38,147 nt of DNA from Maribacter sp. (GTDB taxonomy: Bacteria; Bacteroidota; Bacteroidia; Flavobacteriales; Flavobacteriaceae): the NCBI RefSeq assembly GCF_016744255.1, contig NZ_JADGES010000023.1, forward strand, positions 1 through 38,147. Reading direction: 5' to 3'. Below the pieces are notes generated by a model that saw only the letters and a program-made list of their open reading frames with translations, did no database searches and was not told the origin of the DNA. The stretch's first letter is position 1, and every line of letters begins with the position of its first letter. A program made the position numbers and the translations under genes. Shown piece after piece: positions 1 to 8,751 of the stretch.

Positions 1-1163
1 CTTGTTTTACTATTTATTTTTTTTAAATACCACCTTTTATGGTCATTTAAAGTAATCTCCTCGGTATTATAAGAATTCTCTCTTACTCTTGAATCATTAG
101 ACCATTCATAGACTTGCATCATATGTTTTTCAGATGCTTTTTCAAAAGTAATATCTACATTTTCTAATAAACTTAAAAATCTATTATGACTATTTCCATC
201 AATAAGATTTTTTTGTATACTTATAAAAGCTTTATAATTTCCCGCCTTTATAATTTCTACAATTTTCTTATAAAAATCTTCTTCTGTATAGTTTTTAAAA
301 TTTCCTCCTTTTGCAATCGCTCCTATTTGACTCAAAGCATTGTAAATGTTCTTTTGATTTTCCACGAAATAACCTGATAAAATAGGCATTTTCACAGCGC
401 ATAGCTCATATAATATAGTGCTAGAAGGTGCAATTGCAAATTCGCATTTCTGCATTAATTCAGCTAACTCTACGCCTCCTAAATTTCTATATAATTGTAA
501 CTTCTTATTTAGTTTCTCAAGACTAAAAATAGTCTTATGTACATAAGCACCACCAAGCACAACATGTATTTCAGTAATATTATTTACCCTTAATAATGCT
601 CGCACTGCTTTTAAGCTTAAATCTAGCATATCTGCGCCCCCAAAACAAACAAAAGCAGTATGTATCGTGCTTATTTCTCTTTGTTCCTTAGCTAAACCTA
701 AAAAAGACGGTCTTAGAATAGCATAATTTGTCCCGAAGGCAAATTTTGTTGCCATTTTATTTTTATAATCATCTGGATAAACATTAGGAGAGTGATTTAC
801 TATTATATCTGCGGGTATATTTTTATAAAATAAATCATCTATGTAAATTAAATAATAGTCTAAGTTCTTTATTTCTTTTTGATATTCTGGTTTAAATTGA
901 TAACCATCTGCTATTACAAAATATTCTGAAGGTGAATAATTAATAGAGAGCCACTCTGGCTCTTCTATTATAGAAATGCTATTCGGAATTAATTCTACGT
1001 TATAATTTTCAGGAAAAATACTTAATGTAGAAGATTTCTTGGTTAGAAAAACAAAATCATATCTAGTTTTATAAATTTCTACTAACGCAAATAAACGATA
1101 TAAATGTCCTAAGCCTGTTTCAGAATTACCATCTCCTCTAAACAGTACTTTTCGCTTCTCCAT
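1..1163 (-). CDS. pseG: PseG-type UDP-sugar hydrolase fused to a PseH-like GNAT domain (3' end beyond the window)
   Basis: The frame is open for 387 codons from the ATG at 1163 down to the window edge, with no stop, so the gene is partial. The N-terminus carries the PseG signature GLGHLYR with the family's catalytic His at about residue 20. PseG removes UDP from UDP-2,4-diacetamido-2,4,6-trideoxy-L-altrose in pseudaminic acid synthesis. A glycosyltransferase-B-like hydrolase portion runs to about residue 330. It is followed by sequence such as VYEWSNDSRVRENSYNTEEI, which resembles the start of PseH-type GNAT N-acetyltransferases. Hydrolase/acetyltransferase fusions of this kind are known in the pathway. 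The start lies 4 nt after the HisF-like stop, so the gene belongs to the same operon. The acetyltransferase part is truncated here, so its catalytic core cannot be checked. I am sure of the PseG-like half and fairly sure of the fusion. Confidence 0.8.
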   Translation of the reverse strand, partial: MEKRKVLFRGDGNSETGLGHLYRLFALVEIYKTRYDFVFLTKKSSTLSIFPENYNVELIPNSISIIEEPEWLSINYSPSEYFVIADGYQFKPEYQKEIKNLDYYLIYIDDLFYKNIPADIIVNHSPNVYPDDYKNKMATKFAFGTNYAILRPSFLGLAKEQREISTIHTAFVCFGGADMLDLSLKAVRALLRVNNITEIHVVLGGAYVHKTIFSLEKLNKKLQLYRNLGGVELAELMQKCEFAIAPSSTILYELCAVKMPILSGYFVENQKNIYNALSQIGAIAKGGNFKNYTEEDFYKKIVEIIKAGNYKAFISIQKNLIDGNSHNRFLSLLENVDITFEKASEKHMMQVYEWSNDSRVRENSYNTEEITLNDHKRWYLKKINSKT

Positions 1164-1167
1164 AAAA

Positions 1168-1947
1168 TTAATTTTCTGGAATATATTGCTTTTCTACAAT
1201 TCTAACAGGCCTTCCTACTGATGCAATTGCGAGCTTTAAATCTCTAGGGGTATATCTTGTAAAGTGAAATATACTTGCTGCCCCTACAGCTTCAATACTT
1301 GTTGTTGAAAACAACTCTTTAAAGTGTTCTAATTCCCCTCCTCCGCCTGAAACAACTATGGGAACCTTAATTATTTCTTCTACTTCTTTAACTAAAGGAA
1401 TATCAAAACCATTCATCATACCATCATTATTAACAGATGTTAAAATAATTTCTCCAAAAGGATATGATTTAATTTTTTCTAAAAAACTATAAAGTTCTAT
1501 TTTTTTATCAATTCTATTATATAAATAATAGTTTCCATCATCTCTTTTCTCAGCATCTATAGCTATAGTTATACATTGGTTTCCAAATACTTCTGCCGCT
1601 TCCTTTATGAACTCTGGATTATCAATTATTTTTGTTTTTAGAACTACTTTATCTGCTCCTATAGCTAATAAATCATGTATATCTTCAATAGTTTTAATTC
1701 CTCCTCCTAAAGCAACCGGCATAAAACATTCATTAATTATTAAACGTGCTAGTTGTAAATTCATTTTTCGGTTCTTATCAGATGCATATATATCTAAAAA
1801 AACTAATTCATCAACATTTCTATTATTATATACTTTAGCGGCTTGAACCGCATTACCAACCATTCTTGGATTCTTAGCAAAACCTTTTGTTTTAACAAGG
1901 CCAAAACCATTAAAGGTCATAATTGGTATTATTCTAGATTTAAGCAT
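1168..1947 (-). CDS. HisF-like cyclase subunit of a sugar amidotransferase (WbpI/HisF2 type)
   Basis: This 259-residue (beta/alpha)8 protein aligns end to end with imidazole-glycerol-phosphate synthase subunit HisF. It has the VVSGGGG phosphate loop and the IAIDAEK strand that carries the second catalytic Asp. The first catalytic Asp of true HisF (D11, in the ACLDV motif) is replaced: the sequence here is IPIMTFNGF, with Thr at position 11. No other his genes are nearby. The gene overlaps hisH by 8 nt and sits inside a pseudaminic acid cluster. The likely role is to channel ammonia from the HisH-like glutaminase to the WbpG/PseA-like enzyme, as proposed for HisH2/HisF2 in the Pseudomonas O-antigen system, rather than to make histidine. 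The family call is firm; the role is inferred from context and from the missing Asp. Confidence 0.85.
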   Translation of the reverse strand: MLKSRIIPIMTFNGFGLVKTKGFAKNPRMVGNAVQAAKVYNNRNVDELVFLDIYASDKNRKMNLQLARLIINECFMPVALGGGIKTIEDIHDLLAIGADKVVLKTKIIDNPEFIKEAAEVFGNQCITIAIDAEKRDDGNYYLYNRIDKKIELYSFLEKIKSYPFGEIILTSVNNDGMMNGFDIPLVKEVEEIIKVPIVVSGGGGELEHFKELFSTTSIEAVGAASIFHFTRYTPRDLKLAIASVGRPVRIVEKQYIPEN

Positions 1948-2551
1948 AGCTATCTAAAATTTTTTTTATTAATTGAATTCCTGCTTCCTGACTTTTTTCT
2001 GGATGAAATTGCATTGCATGAATATTCTCTTTTTGAACAGCTGCTACTAATGAATCACCGTAGTCTACAGTCATTAAAATATCATTAGGGTTTTCTGTTA
2101 AAAAATGATAACTATGGATAAAGTAATAATCTTCTTTATTAAACTCCTTGTATTTTTTATTATTATTTTTTACAGTAATCGTATTCCAACCTAGATGAGG
2201 CACTCTTAAATTATCTGATTTTATCTTTATTACTTCTCCTTTTATCCAATCTAAACCTTTAACTCTTTCTGGTTCATTCCCATAAGTTGCAATTAACTGC
2301 ATTCCTAAACAAATACCAATAAAAGGCTTTTTATTTAATAATACCTCCTTCGATAGCAATTCTACAAACCCACCTTCTATAAGGTTTTCCATACCTTTTT
2401 TAAATGAGCCTACACCTGGAAGGATAATAACATCTGCCTTTTCAATTTCATATGCATTATCGGTAATAATACTATGGTAACCCATCTTTTTTATAGCTTT
2501 TTGAACTGAAGCTACATTCCCCATACCGTATTTAATAATTGCAATAGTCAT
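1940..2551 (-). CDS. HisH-like glutamine amidotransferase
   Basis: This is a 203-residue class I glutaminase. The nucleophile is Cys81 in GICLGMQ, and the His/Glu pair is His183 and Glu185 in QFHPEKS, so the triad is complete. It should release ammonia from glutamine and pass it to the HisF-like partner, with which its gene overlaps by 8 nt. Its start shares one base with the stop of the WbpG/PseA-like gene, which implies translational coupling. The residues alone cannot separate it from histidine-pathway HisH. The location between pseF and pseG genes, the absence of other his genes and the altered HisF partner favour a dedicated sugar-modifying role. Confidence 0.87.
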   Translation of the reverse strand: MTIAIIKYGMGNVASVQKAIKKMGYHSIITDNAYEIEKADVIILPGVGSFKKGMENLIEGGFVELLSKEVLLNKKPFIGICLGMQLIATYGNEPERVKGLDWIKGEVIKIKSDNLRVPHLGWNTITVKNNNKKYKEFNKEDYYFIHSYHFLTENPNDILMTVDYGDSLVAAVQKENIHAMQFHPEKSQEAGIQLIKKILDSYA

Positions 2552-3708
2552 TAAATAATTTCAAAGCTTCTTACTAAATTACCTTCTTCGTCTTTTAAAA
2601 ATTGCCCTTCCTCATTCATTTTAAAAAGTACTGGGTTGGTATAAGAGTCTAATATTTCATCTATTTGCTCTTTAGTCATTCCTGAATAGTCCACAAATGC
2701 ATTTATTGAATGATATGGGTATTTACCATCATATTTCTTAACTAACTCTAGTCCTTCTTTTCGTGTTAGACGTTTATTTCTTATATCTATACAGGCATGA
2801 TCAGTTGCTCTTCCAAATCCATATTTTACAAATTTTAAATAATCGTGTAACCCATGCATTTCTTCATCTAAATTTTCGTAATTAGTATATGTTCCTTCCA
2901 CTGGGCCATCTTCTTTTACTTCAAAACCATGCTGTTTTACTATATCTAAATGTTTTCTTGCATCCCAAAAGAAATAATGACCCAAAAATAAACTAGTAAC
3001 GCCTGTATCTTCTAATTCTTTATCAGTTGGATAAAAATACGGGGTTAAATCTTTAGCTGTTAATCCATCAACCCCTATCATATCCTGTATTCTATTTCCT
3101 AAAAGTCCACCGAATTCTTCTAACCATCTTCTTGTAAGTTTATTTTTCTCTATACTCTCTAATGGCCCACCATATTCTTGTTGTGGGTTTTCTCCCCAAA
3201 TAATTAGTGGTATTTTAAATTTTGTAGCAATATTAATGGGGATTGTAAAAATACCAATATGGTTTGGCCACATTTCATCTCCTACTCTTATAAAACCTTC
3301 TTTTACCATAGAGCGGTAAGCGTTATAGTTCTTTTTAAAATGAATTACATCTATTCCCATTTTAGATATATTATCTAAATTTCGTTGTCCTAATTCTGTT
3401 ACTCTAGTAGTTTCAAAACAAACACATAATGGATTCATACCACAAATTTCTTTCATAAAATAAGCTTGATATGTAGAATCTTTTCCCCCACTAACAGGTA
3501 TTAGGCAATCATAACCAATTTCATCCTCTTTATGCTTAAACTTATTAATAATAGTATAAAAATCTTTCTCTCTTTGTTTCCAGTTTATACCTTTGTCTTT
3601 AGATTCTGATGCTATGCAAGCAGAGCATATACCTTCTTCATTAAAATGCAAATCTGGTTTTGTTTCAGGAAACAAACATTTTTTACAATATCTTACTTCT
3701 ACTTCCAT
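2551..3708 (-). CDS. pseA: N-acetyl sugar amidotransferase (WbpG/PseA-like), acetamidino-forming
   Basis: This 385-residue PP-loop enzyme has the ATP-pyrophosphatase signature SGGKDS at residues 73-78, preceded by paired cysteines at 8/11 (CKKC) and 28/31 (CSAC) that look like a zinc ribbon. The family (WbpG, PseA, LegA-like) activates an N-acetyl group with ATP and replaces its oxygen with ammonia, giving an acetamidino sugar. PseA does this on the pseudaminic acid route in Campylobacter. The ammonia source is encoded by the next two genes. The start shares one base with the pseF stop. The expected outcome is an amidino-modified pseudaminic acid derivative. The exact substrate and position cannot be read from the sequence. 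Confidence 0.85.
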   Translation of the reverse strand: MEVEVRYCKKCLFPETKPDLHFNEEGICSACIASESKDKGINWKQREKDFYTIINKFKHKEDEIGYDCLIPVSGGKDSTYQAYFMKEICGMNPLCVCFETTRVTELGQRNLDNISKMGIDVIHFKKNYNAYRSMVKEGFIRVGDEMWPNHIGIFTIPINIATKFKIPLIIWGENPQQEYGGPLESIEKNKLTRRWLEEFGGLLGNRIQDMIGVDGLTAKDLTPYFYPTDKELEDTGVTSLFLGHYFFWDARKHLDIVKQHGFEVKEDGPVEGTYTNYENLDEEMHGLHDYLKFVKYGFGRATDHACIDIRNKRLTRKEGLELVKKYDGKYPYHSINAFVDYSGMTKEQIDEILDSYTNPVLFKMNEEGQFLKDEEGNLVRSFEII

Positions 3709-4394
3709 TATTGTTTATTATAATTATACTTTATTTCTAACATTGCCCAATCTTCCATAGTGTCAACATCTTGGGCTTCATATTCTTTTAGTTCAATATA
3801 TCCAGTTTTAGATGTAAAAATCTTTTTTTCATCTAAAAATCTATCTGTTTTTAACCAATAAAATTGTCCAGAATCATGAAAATAAGATTCTAAATCTTGT
3901 GAACGTGTGTTTAGGTGCTCTTTTTCTTTCATTTCTAATAACCCATCCTTATTCTTTAAGGCTCTTTGAATAGGGTATGCAAATTTTATTACTGGAACTA
4001 CAGATATATACTCTGCATTTAAAATTTTTTGATAAGCTACTGTAATTAATTCTGAACTAATAAGCGCTGCAGTACTCAAAACACAACAAACATTATCAAA
4101 CTCTTTTCCTTTTTTTTTATACGTAGCTAACACCTCTAAAATAACATCAGTTAAAGTAGCAAAATCATTTGCATTTTTTTTACTCCTTAAAAATGGAACT
4201 TCAGCATTATAGTCTTTTGCAATATTTGCTATTTCTATATCATCTGTAGAAACCATAATTTCGTCAAAAAGACAACTATCTCTTACTGCTTCTATTACAT
4301 ACGCAATTATTGGCTTCCCAAATAGCTTTTTTATGTTTTTTCTAGGAATTCTTTTACTTCCTCCTCGAGCCGGAATTATTGCTAAATTACTCAT
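3708..4394 (-). CDS. pseF: pseudaminic acid cytidylyltransferase (CMP-Pse synthase)
   Basis: This 228-residue nucleotidyltransferase has the N-terminal CTP-binding motif IIPARGGSKRIPRKN, starting at about residue 6, shared by CMP-sialic, CMP-legionaminic and CMP-pseudaminic acid synthetases. It transfers CMP from CTP to the nonulosonic acid, giving the activated donor for glycosyltransferases. Placement next to pseB and pseC (8-nt overlap with pseC) favours pseudaminic over sialic acid as substrate. Length is normal for the family. A cytidylyltransferase with relaxed specificity for an acetamidino product would look the same. Confidence 0.88.
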   Translation of the reverse strand: MSNLAIIPARGGSKRIPRKNIKKLFGKPIIAYVIEAVRDSCLFDEIMVSTDDIEIANIAKDYNAEVPFLRSKKNANDFATLTDVILEVLATYKKKGKEFDNVCCVLSTAALISSELITVAYQKILNAEYISVVPVIKFAYPIQRALKNKDGLLEMKEKEHLNTRSQDLESYFHDSGQFYWLKTDRFLDEKKIFTSKTGYIELKEYEAQDVDTMEDWAMLEIKYNYNKQ

Positions 4395-5532
4395 TTACAA
4401 AAGATAGTACTTTTTTAATTATAAAAATTTGTTCTTTATCTGTCAGGGTAGGATACATTGGTAAACTTATACATTTGGAATAATATGTTTCTGCATTAAT
4501 AAGATTTACTCCCTTATAGCCAATATCTTCATAATATGGTAATTTATGTACTGGTATATAATGTATTTGTGCGAAAATTTTATGTTCCTTTAAATAATCA
4601 TAAAGCCCTTTTCTATCTTCTACTTCAATTACAAATAAGTGATGTGCATTATAAGAATTAGAAGGTAACGATTGATACTTTATTTTACCCTCAAAAGCTT
4701 CCTTATAACTTTTTGCTATTTCATTCCTCCTCTTCACTCCAGCATTATTTTTTGCCAATTGTGTAATTCCTAATGCAGATTGAATATCTGTTAGCCTGTA
4801 ATTAAACCCCAATTCTTGCATTTCATAAAACCACCCTCCATGATTTTCAGACATGTTCTCCTTTGTAATTCCATGAGATCGTAACGAGAGTAATTTCTTA
4901 TATAACTCTTCATTATTAGTTGTCACCATTCCTCCTTCACCACAAGCAATATGTTTTACAGGATGGAAAGAAAATATACTCATTTCTGAAAAATTACCAT
5001 TTCCGCACATTTGTTTAGTGCCTTTTGAATCTTTAAAAGAACCCCCTGGAGCATGACAGGCATCTTCAATTATCCATAAATCATGCTTGTTTGCTAGCTC
5101 TCTAAATGCTTCTAAATTTACTGGAAGCCCCGCAAAATCTACTGGTATTATACCTTTAAAAAAACCTTTAGGCTTACTCTCTATTAATTTTTCGGTGCTC
5201 TTCAAAGATAGTAGGTAAGAATCTGAGTCTATATCTGCAAACCACACCTCACCGCCAGCATATCGTACGCAATTTGCTGAAGCAGCAAAAGTTATTGGTG
5301 TCGTAATCACTCGTTCACCTGGTTTTAAGCCCAAAGCTAAAACAGCAATATGTAAACCCGCGGTAGCATTACTGACTGCTACCGCATATTTACTACCAAC
5401 ATATTCTGCAAATTGATTTTCGAACTCTTGAACTTTTGGTCCTTGAGTTAAATAATCTGCTGTTAATGTATTTATTACAGCATTAATATCTTCTTGATCT
5501 ATAGACTGTCTTCCGTAAGGGATTGCTTGCAT
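4387..5532 (-). CDS. pseC: UDP-4-amino-4,6-dideoxy-N-acetyl-beta-L-altrosamine transaminase
   Basis: This 381-residue DegT/DnrJ/EryC1-type aminotransferase uses PLP. The probable Schiff-base lysine is Lys193 in FHPVKHIACGEGG, and Asp157 in EDACHA should bind the PLP ring nitrogen. PseC converts the 4-keto product of PseB to the 4-amino sugar with glutamate as amino donor. The gene shares one base with the pseB stop and overlaps pseF by 8 nt. The sequence opening MQAIPYGRQSIDQEDI and the pairing with pseB distinguish it from other sugar aminotransferases of this family. Confidence 0.92.
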   Translation of the reverse strand: MQAIPYGRQSIDQEDINAVINTLTADYLTQGPKVQEFENQFAEYVGSKYAVAVSNATAGLHIAVLALGLKPGERVITTPITFAASANCVRYAGGEVWFADIDSDSYLLSLKSTEKLIESKPKGFFKGIIPVDFAGLPVNLEAFRELANKHDLWIIEDACHAPGGSFKDSKGTKQMCGNGNFSEMSIFSFHPVKHIACGEGGMVTTNNEELYKKLLSLRSHGITKENMSENHGGWFYEMQELGFNYRLTDIQSALGITQLAKNNAGVKRRNEIAKSYKEAFEGKIKYQSLPSNSYNAHHLFVIEVEDRKGLYDYLKEHKIFAQIHYIPVHKLPYYEDIGYKGVNLINAETYYSKCISLPMYPTLTDKEQIFIIKKVLSFVNE

Positions 5533-6545
5533 TATATACTAAAATTAGGATCTACATGTTCCATAATAAGGTTTCTTAAAGTTTCCACTGTTTCCCACTC
5601 CTCATTTTCTCCAGAGTTATAGCTAAAGTTTGGTTCCACAGGTTTTGCTTTGAATTCATTTATAAACTCTTCTAAAGACCAATTATGGGTTGCGGGTAAA
5701 ATAGTAAAGTATTTACCTAAATCGTACGTGTAAAATGAATCTGATGGGGTAATCATTTCTTCATGAATTTTTTCTCCTGGTCGTATACCAACTATTGGCT
5801 TAGAACACTCTGGTCCTATTGCTTCTGCTACATCCATAATTTTGTATGATGGAATTTTAGGAACATAAATTTCCCCGCCCCAAGCATTGTTTAATGCATG
5901 CATAACCATATCTACTCCACCTTGCAAAGATATATTAAAACGAGTCATATTGGGTTCCGTTATTGGTAATACTCCTTCTTTTTTCTTGTTAATAAAAAAA
6001 GGAATAACAGAGCCGTTTGACCCCATTACATTACCATACCTTACCACAGAAAACCTTATAGGGTTATCCCCCTTTATGTTATTTGCTGCTACAAATAATT
6101 TATCTGAAGTTAATTTAGTAGCACCATATAAATTTATAGGAGCACATGCTTTATCCGTAGACAATGCTACTACACTCTCTACATTCGTTTCAAAACAAGC
6201 GTCAACTACATTTTGTGCCCCTCCAATATTAGTTTTAATACACTCTTCTGGGTTGTATTCCGCCAAATGCACATGCTTCATTGCTGCAGCATGAATAACA
6301 TAATCTACATCTTTAAAAGCTCTAACTAAACGACCCCTATCCCTAACATCTCCAATAAAAAATCGCATTTGAGGAAACTTATCAAGAGGAAATTCTTGAG
6401 CCATTTGAAACTGTTTCTGCTCATCTCTTGAAAAAATAATTAATCTTCTTATCTCAGAATGGTTAGATAAAATATGTTTTGTTAATGCTTTACCTAAAGA
6501 TCCTGTTCCTCCAGTAATTAAAAGTGATTTCTCTTTAAAATTCAT
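5532..6545 (-). CDS. pseB: UDP-N-acetylglucosamine 4,6-dehydratase (inverting)
   Basis: This 337-residue extended short-chain dehydrogenase is the first enzyme of pseudaminic acid synthesis. The NAD(P) motif is TGGTGSLG (residues 11-18). The catalytic set Asp131-Lys132 in STDKA and Tyr140/Lys144 in YGATK matches the Asp-Lys-Tyr arrangement of FlaA1/PseB rather than the usual Thr/Asp-Glu of other dehydratases. It removes water from UDP-GlcNAc with C5 inversion and feeds PseC. The gene begins 18 nt after the shortened rfbD and is the first of the pse block. Confidence 0.93.
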   Translation of the reverse strand: MNFKEKSLLITGGTGSLGKALTKHILSNHSEIRRLIIFSRDEQKQFQMAQEFPLDKFPQMRFFIGDVRDRGRLVRAFKDVDYVIHAAAMKHVHLAEYNPEECIKTNIGGAQNVVDACFETNVESVVALSTDKACAPINLYGATKLTSDKLFVAANNIKGDNPIRFSVVRYGNVMGSNGSVIPFFINKKKEGVLPITEPNMTRFNISLQGGVDMVMHALNNAWGGEIYVPKIPSYKIMDVAEAIGPECSKPIVGIRPGEKIHEEMITPSDSFYTYDLGKYFTILPATHNWSLEEFINEFKAKPVEPNFSYNSGENEEWETVETLRNLIMEHVDPNFSI

Positions 6546-6563
6546 TCTTTTATATATGTTATA

Positions 6564-7340
6564 TTATTCTAAAACACTATTTTTTGGCCTTATAGCAAAA
6601 GTACGATAATTCTTCTCTTTCTTAAGAATGGAATTATTTTCAATACTATTTTCTTGTAATATTAGCTTCGCAAAATCATACCAAGTCATAGGAATATCAT
6701 CCGTAAAATGCTTTATTCCAAAATTAACATTCTCATTAACTATTTTCTCCATAATAAATAAGGCCAAATTTAAAGCATTTGTAGGACAACCTATTTGCTC
6801 ATCTGTTACGCTCAAAATTTCTCCTCTTTTAGCCTTCTCTACTATCGTTTTGTAAAAATTATTTCCATATTTTTTGCTATACAACCAAGAAGTACGAATA
6901 ATAAAATACTTGTTTAGAGTTTTTTGGATATACTTTTCACCCTCCAATTTAGATTTTCCATATTCATTTATAGGATTAGGTATATCATTAACAGTATATG
7001 GTGTCTTCTTTTCCCCATCGAAAACATAATCTGTAGAGATATGAATTAAAACCACCTCAGCTTCTAAACAATTTTTTGCCAAGTTTTTAACCGCCTCTTC
7101 GTTTATTCTAAAAGCAATTTCTGGATTTTTCTCGGCTTGCTCCACATTAGTATAAGCGGCACAATTAATACAGTAATCGTACTTATTGGTGGAAAATATA
7201 CTGTGAACTTGAGCAATGTTTGTTATATCTAGTTCCTTTGAACTTTTAAAATCGAACCTTAATTCGGTATAATTTTTTGCCACTTCTTGTATCGATTTTC
7301 CCAATTGTCCATTGGCTCCAGTAACTAAAATATATTTCAT
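6564..7340 (-). CDS. rfbD: dTDP-4-dehydrorhamnose reductase, C-terminally short
   Basis: This NADPH-dependent reductase catalyses the last step of dTDP-L-rhamnose synthesis. It has TGANGQLG (residues 7-14) and the Tyr127-x3-Lys131 pair. The start overlaps the rfbC stop in an ATGA arrangement. The protein is 258 residues, some 25-30 shorter than usual for the family. It ends at RPKNSVLE, which in homologues is a conserved motif followed by a final helix of about 20 residues. That tail is absent, and no remnant is visible in the 18 nt before pseB. The catalytic core is complete, so the enzyme may still work. The stop lies at the boundary between the rhamnose and pseudaminic acid blocks. Confidence 0.9.
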   Translation of the reverse strand: MKYILVTGANGQLGKSIQEVAKNYTELRFDFKSSKELDITNIAQVHSIFSTNKYDYCINCAAYTNVEQAEKNPEIAFRINEEAVKNLAKNCLEAEVVLIHISTDYVFDGEKKTPYTVNDIPNPINEYGKSKLEGEKYIQKTLNKYFIIRTSWLYSKKYGNNFYKTIVEKAKRGEILSVTDEQIGCPTNALNLALFIMEKIVNENVNFGIKHFTDDIPMTWYDFAKLILQENSIENNSILKKEKNYRTFAIRPKNSVLE

Positions 7341-7879
7341 AAATCTAGTTCTGAAAATAAAGGCAATTCTTTATCTTTTGATGAAAGTATCCTTTTTGAA
7401 GTTGGAAAATCCCAAATAATATTTAAGTCTGGGTCACTATATAAAATGCCTCTTTCAGACTCCTTATTATAGTAATTATCGCACTGATACGTAAAAATAG
7501 TTTCTTCTAAGGCCAAAAAACCATGAGCCATACCTTTTGGTATAAAAAGTATTTTCTTATTATCTCCTGATAGTTCTATTTTAAAGTGCTCTCCATAGGT
7601 AGGGCTGTCTTTTCTTATGTCTACCACAACATCTAGTACCCTTCCTTTTACAACGGAAACTAATTTTGCTTGTGCGTATTTACCTTCTTGAAAGTGGAGC
7701 CCTCTAAGAGTTCCTTCTTTAGATATAGATTGATTGGTTTGAATAAAATTTACCTCATAACCAATAGCCTTATCTAATTTTTCTTTTTGATATGCCTCAA
7801 AAAAAAGCCCTCTCTCATCTTTGAAAATAGCTGGCTCTATTACAATACAACCCTTTAAATTTGTCTTGATTACTTTCAA
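7337..7879 (-). CDS. rfbC: dTDP-4-dehydrorhamnose 3,5-epimerase
   Basis: This 180-residue cupin-fold epimerase has the RGLHFQ motif with catalytic His62, and a conserved Tyr at about 131 in FTYQCDNYY. It inverts C3 and C5 of dTDP-4-keto-6-deoxyglucose. It lies between rfbA (5-nt gap) and rfbD (4-nt overlap) in the standard rhamnose order. Length is normal and no residue looks out of place. Confidence 0.95.
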   Translation of the reverse strand: MKVIKTNLKGCIVIEPAIFKDERGLFFEAYQKEKLDKAIGYEVNFIQTNQSISKEGTLRGLHFQEGKYAQAKLVSVVKGRVLDVVVDIRKDSPTYGEHFKIELSGDNKKILFIPKGMAHGFLALEETIFTYQCDNYYNKESERGILYSDPDLNIIWDFPTSKRILSSKDKELPLFSELDL

Positions 7880-7884
7880 TATTC

Positions 7885-8742
7885 CTATTTTAAATCTAAC
7901 AAATACTTACCGTAACCACTTTTAAGAAGTGGTTTTGCTAGTTCCTGTAATTCTTCTTTATTGATGTAGCCCATATTATACGCAACCTCCTCAATAGCCC
8001 CTATTTTTAAGCCTTGTCGTTCCTCTATTACTTGTACAAATTGGGAAGCTTTCATTAAAGAACTGAATGTTCCGGTATCTAACCAAGCGGTTCCACTATC
8101 TAAAATACTAACGCTTAATTTTCCTTTTTCTAAATACACTCGATTAATATCCGTAATTTCTAACTCTCCTCTGCTACTAGGCGTTATCTGCTTAGCTATA
8201 CTTACCACTTCATTATCATAAAAATAAACTCCTGGTACTGCGTAATTAGATTTTGGCTGTTTAGGCTTTTCCTCTATAGAAATAGCTTTCCCATGAGAAT
8301 TAAACTCCACTACTCCATATCTCTCAGGATCTTGTACATGATACGCATAAATTATACCTCCATCTGGGTTGCTATTTTTTTGAAGAAGTTTTGCTAATCC
8401 TGAGCCATAAAATATATTATCCCCTAAAATTAATGCCACTTTATCATTACCAATAAAATCTTCTCCTAGAACAAAAGCCTCTGCCAATCCGTTAGGGTTT
8501 TCTTGTGATATATATTTAAAATTACATCCTAATTGAGAACCATCCCCCAATAAATTCTTAAACAAAGAAACGTCTTTAGGTGTTGTAATAAACAAAATTT
8601 CTCTTATCCCTGCAGACATAAGTGTTGCAAGAGGATAATAAATCATAGGCTTATTATAAATAGGCATTAATTGCTTACTTATCGATAATGTCAACGGATA
8701 TAATCGTGTTCCTGATCCGCCTGCTAATATAATCCCCTTCAT
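7885..8742 (-). CDS. rfbA: glucose-1-phosphate thymidylyltransferase
   Basis: This 285-residue nucleotidyltransferase opens with [18 protein letters not shown], the signature of RmlA/RfbA. It couples dTTP and glucose-1-phosphate to dTDP-glucose, the committed step to dTDP-rhamnose. The later motif LGDNIFYG at about 104-111 carries the metal- and substrate-binding residues typical of the family. The gaps to rfbB (9 nt) and rfbC (5 nt) fit one transcript. Confidence 0.96.
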   Translation of the reverse strand: MKGIILAGGSGTRLYPLTLSISKQLMPIYNKPMIYYPLATLMSAGIREILFITTPKDVSLFKNLLGDGSQLGCNFKYISQENPNGLAEAFVLGEDFIGNDKVALILGDNIFYGSGLAKLLQKNSNPDGGIIYAYHVQDPERYGVVEFNSHGKAISIEEKPKQPKSNYAVPGVYFYDNEVVSIAKQITPSSRGELEITDINRVYLEKGKLSVSILDSGTAWLDTGTFSSLMKASQFVQVIEERQGLKIGAIEEVAYNMGYINKEELQELAKPLLKSGYGKYLLDLK

Positions 8743-8751
8743 TTTATACGT

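Noticed and set aside
186-377. Plus-strand 63-residue frame near the window start
   Set aside because: It lies wholly antisense to the pseG coding sequence, which has clear family motifs.
1168-2551. Histidine biosynthesis operon fragment (hisH-hisF)
   Set aside because: No other his genes are present, the HisF catalytic Asp11 is replaced, and both genes are interleaved with pse genes.
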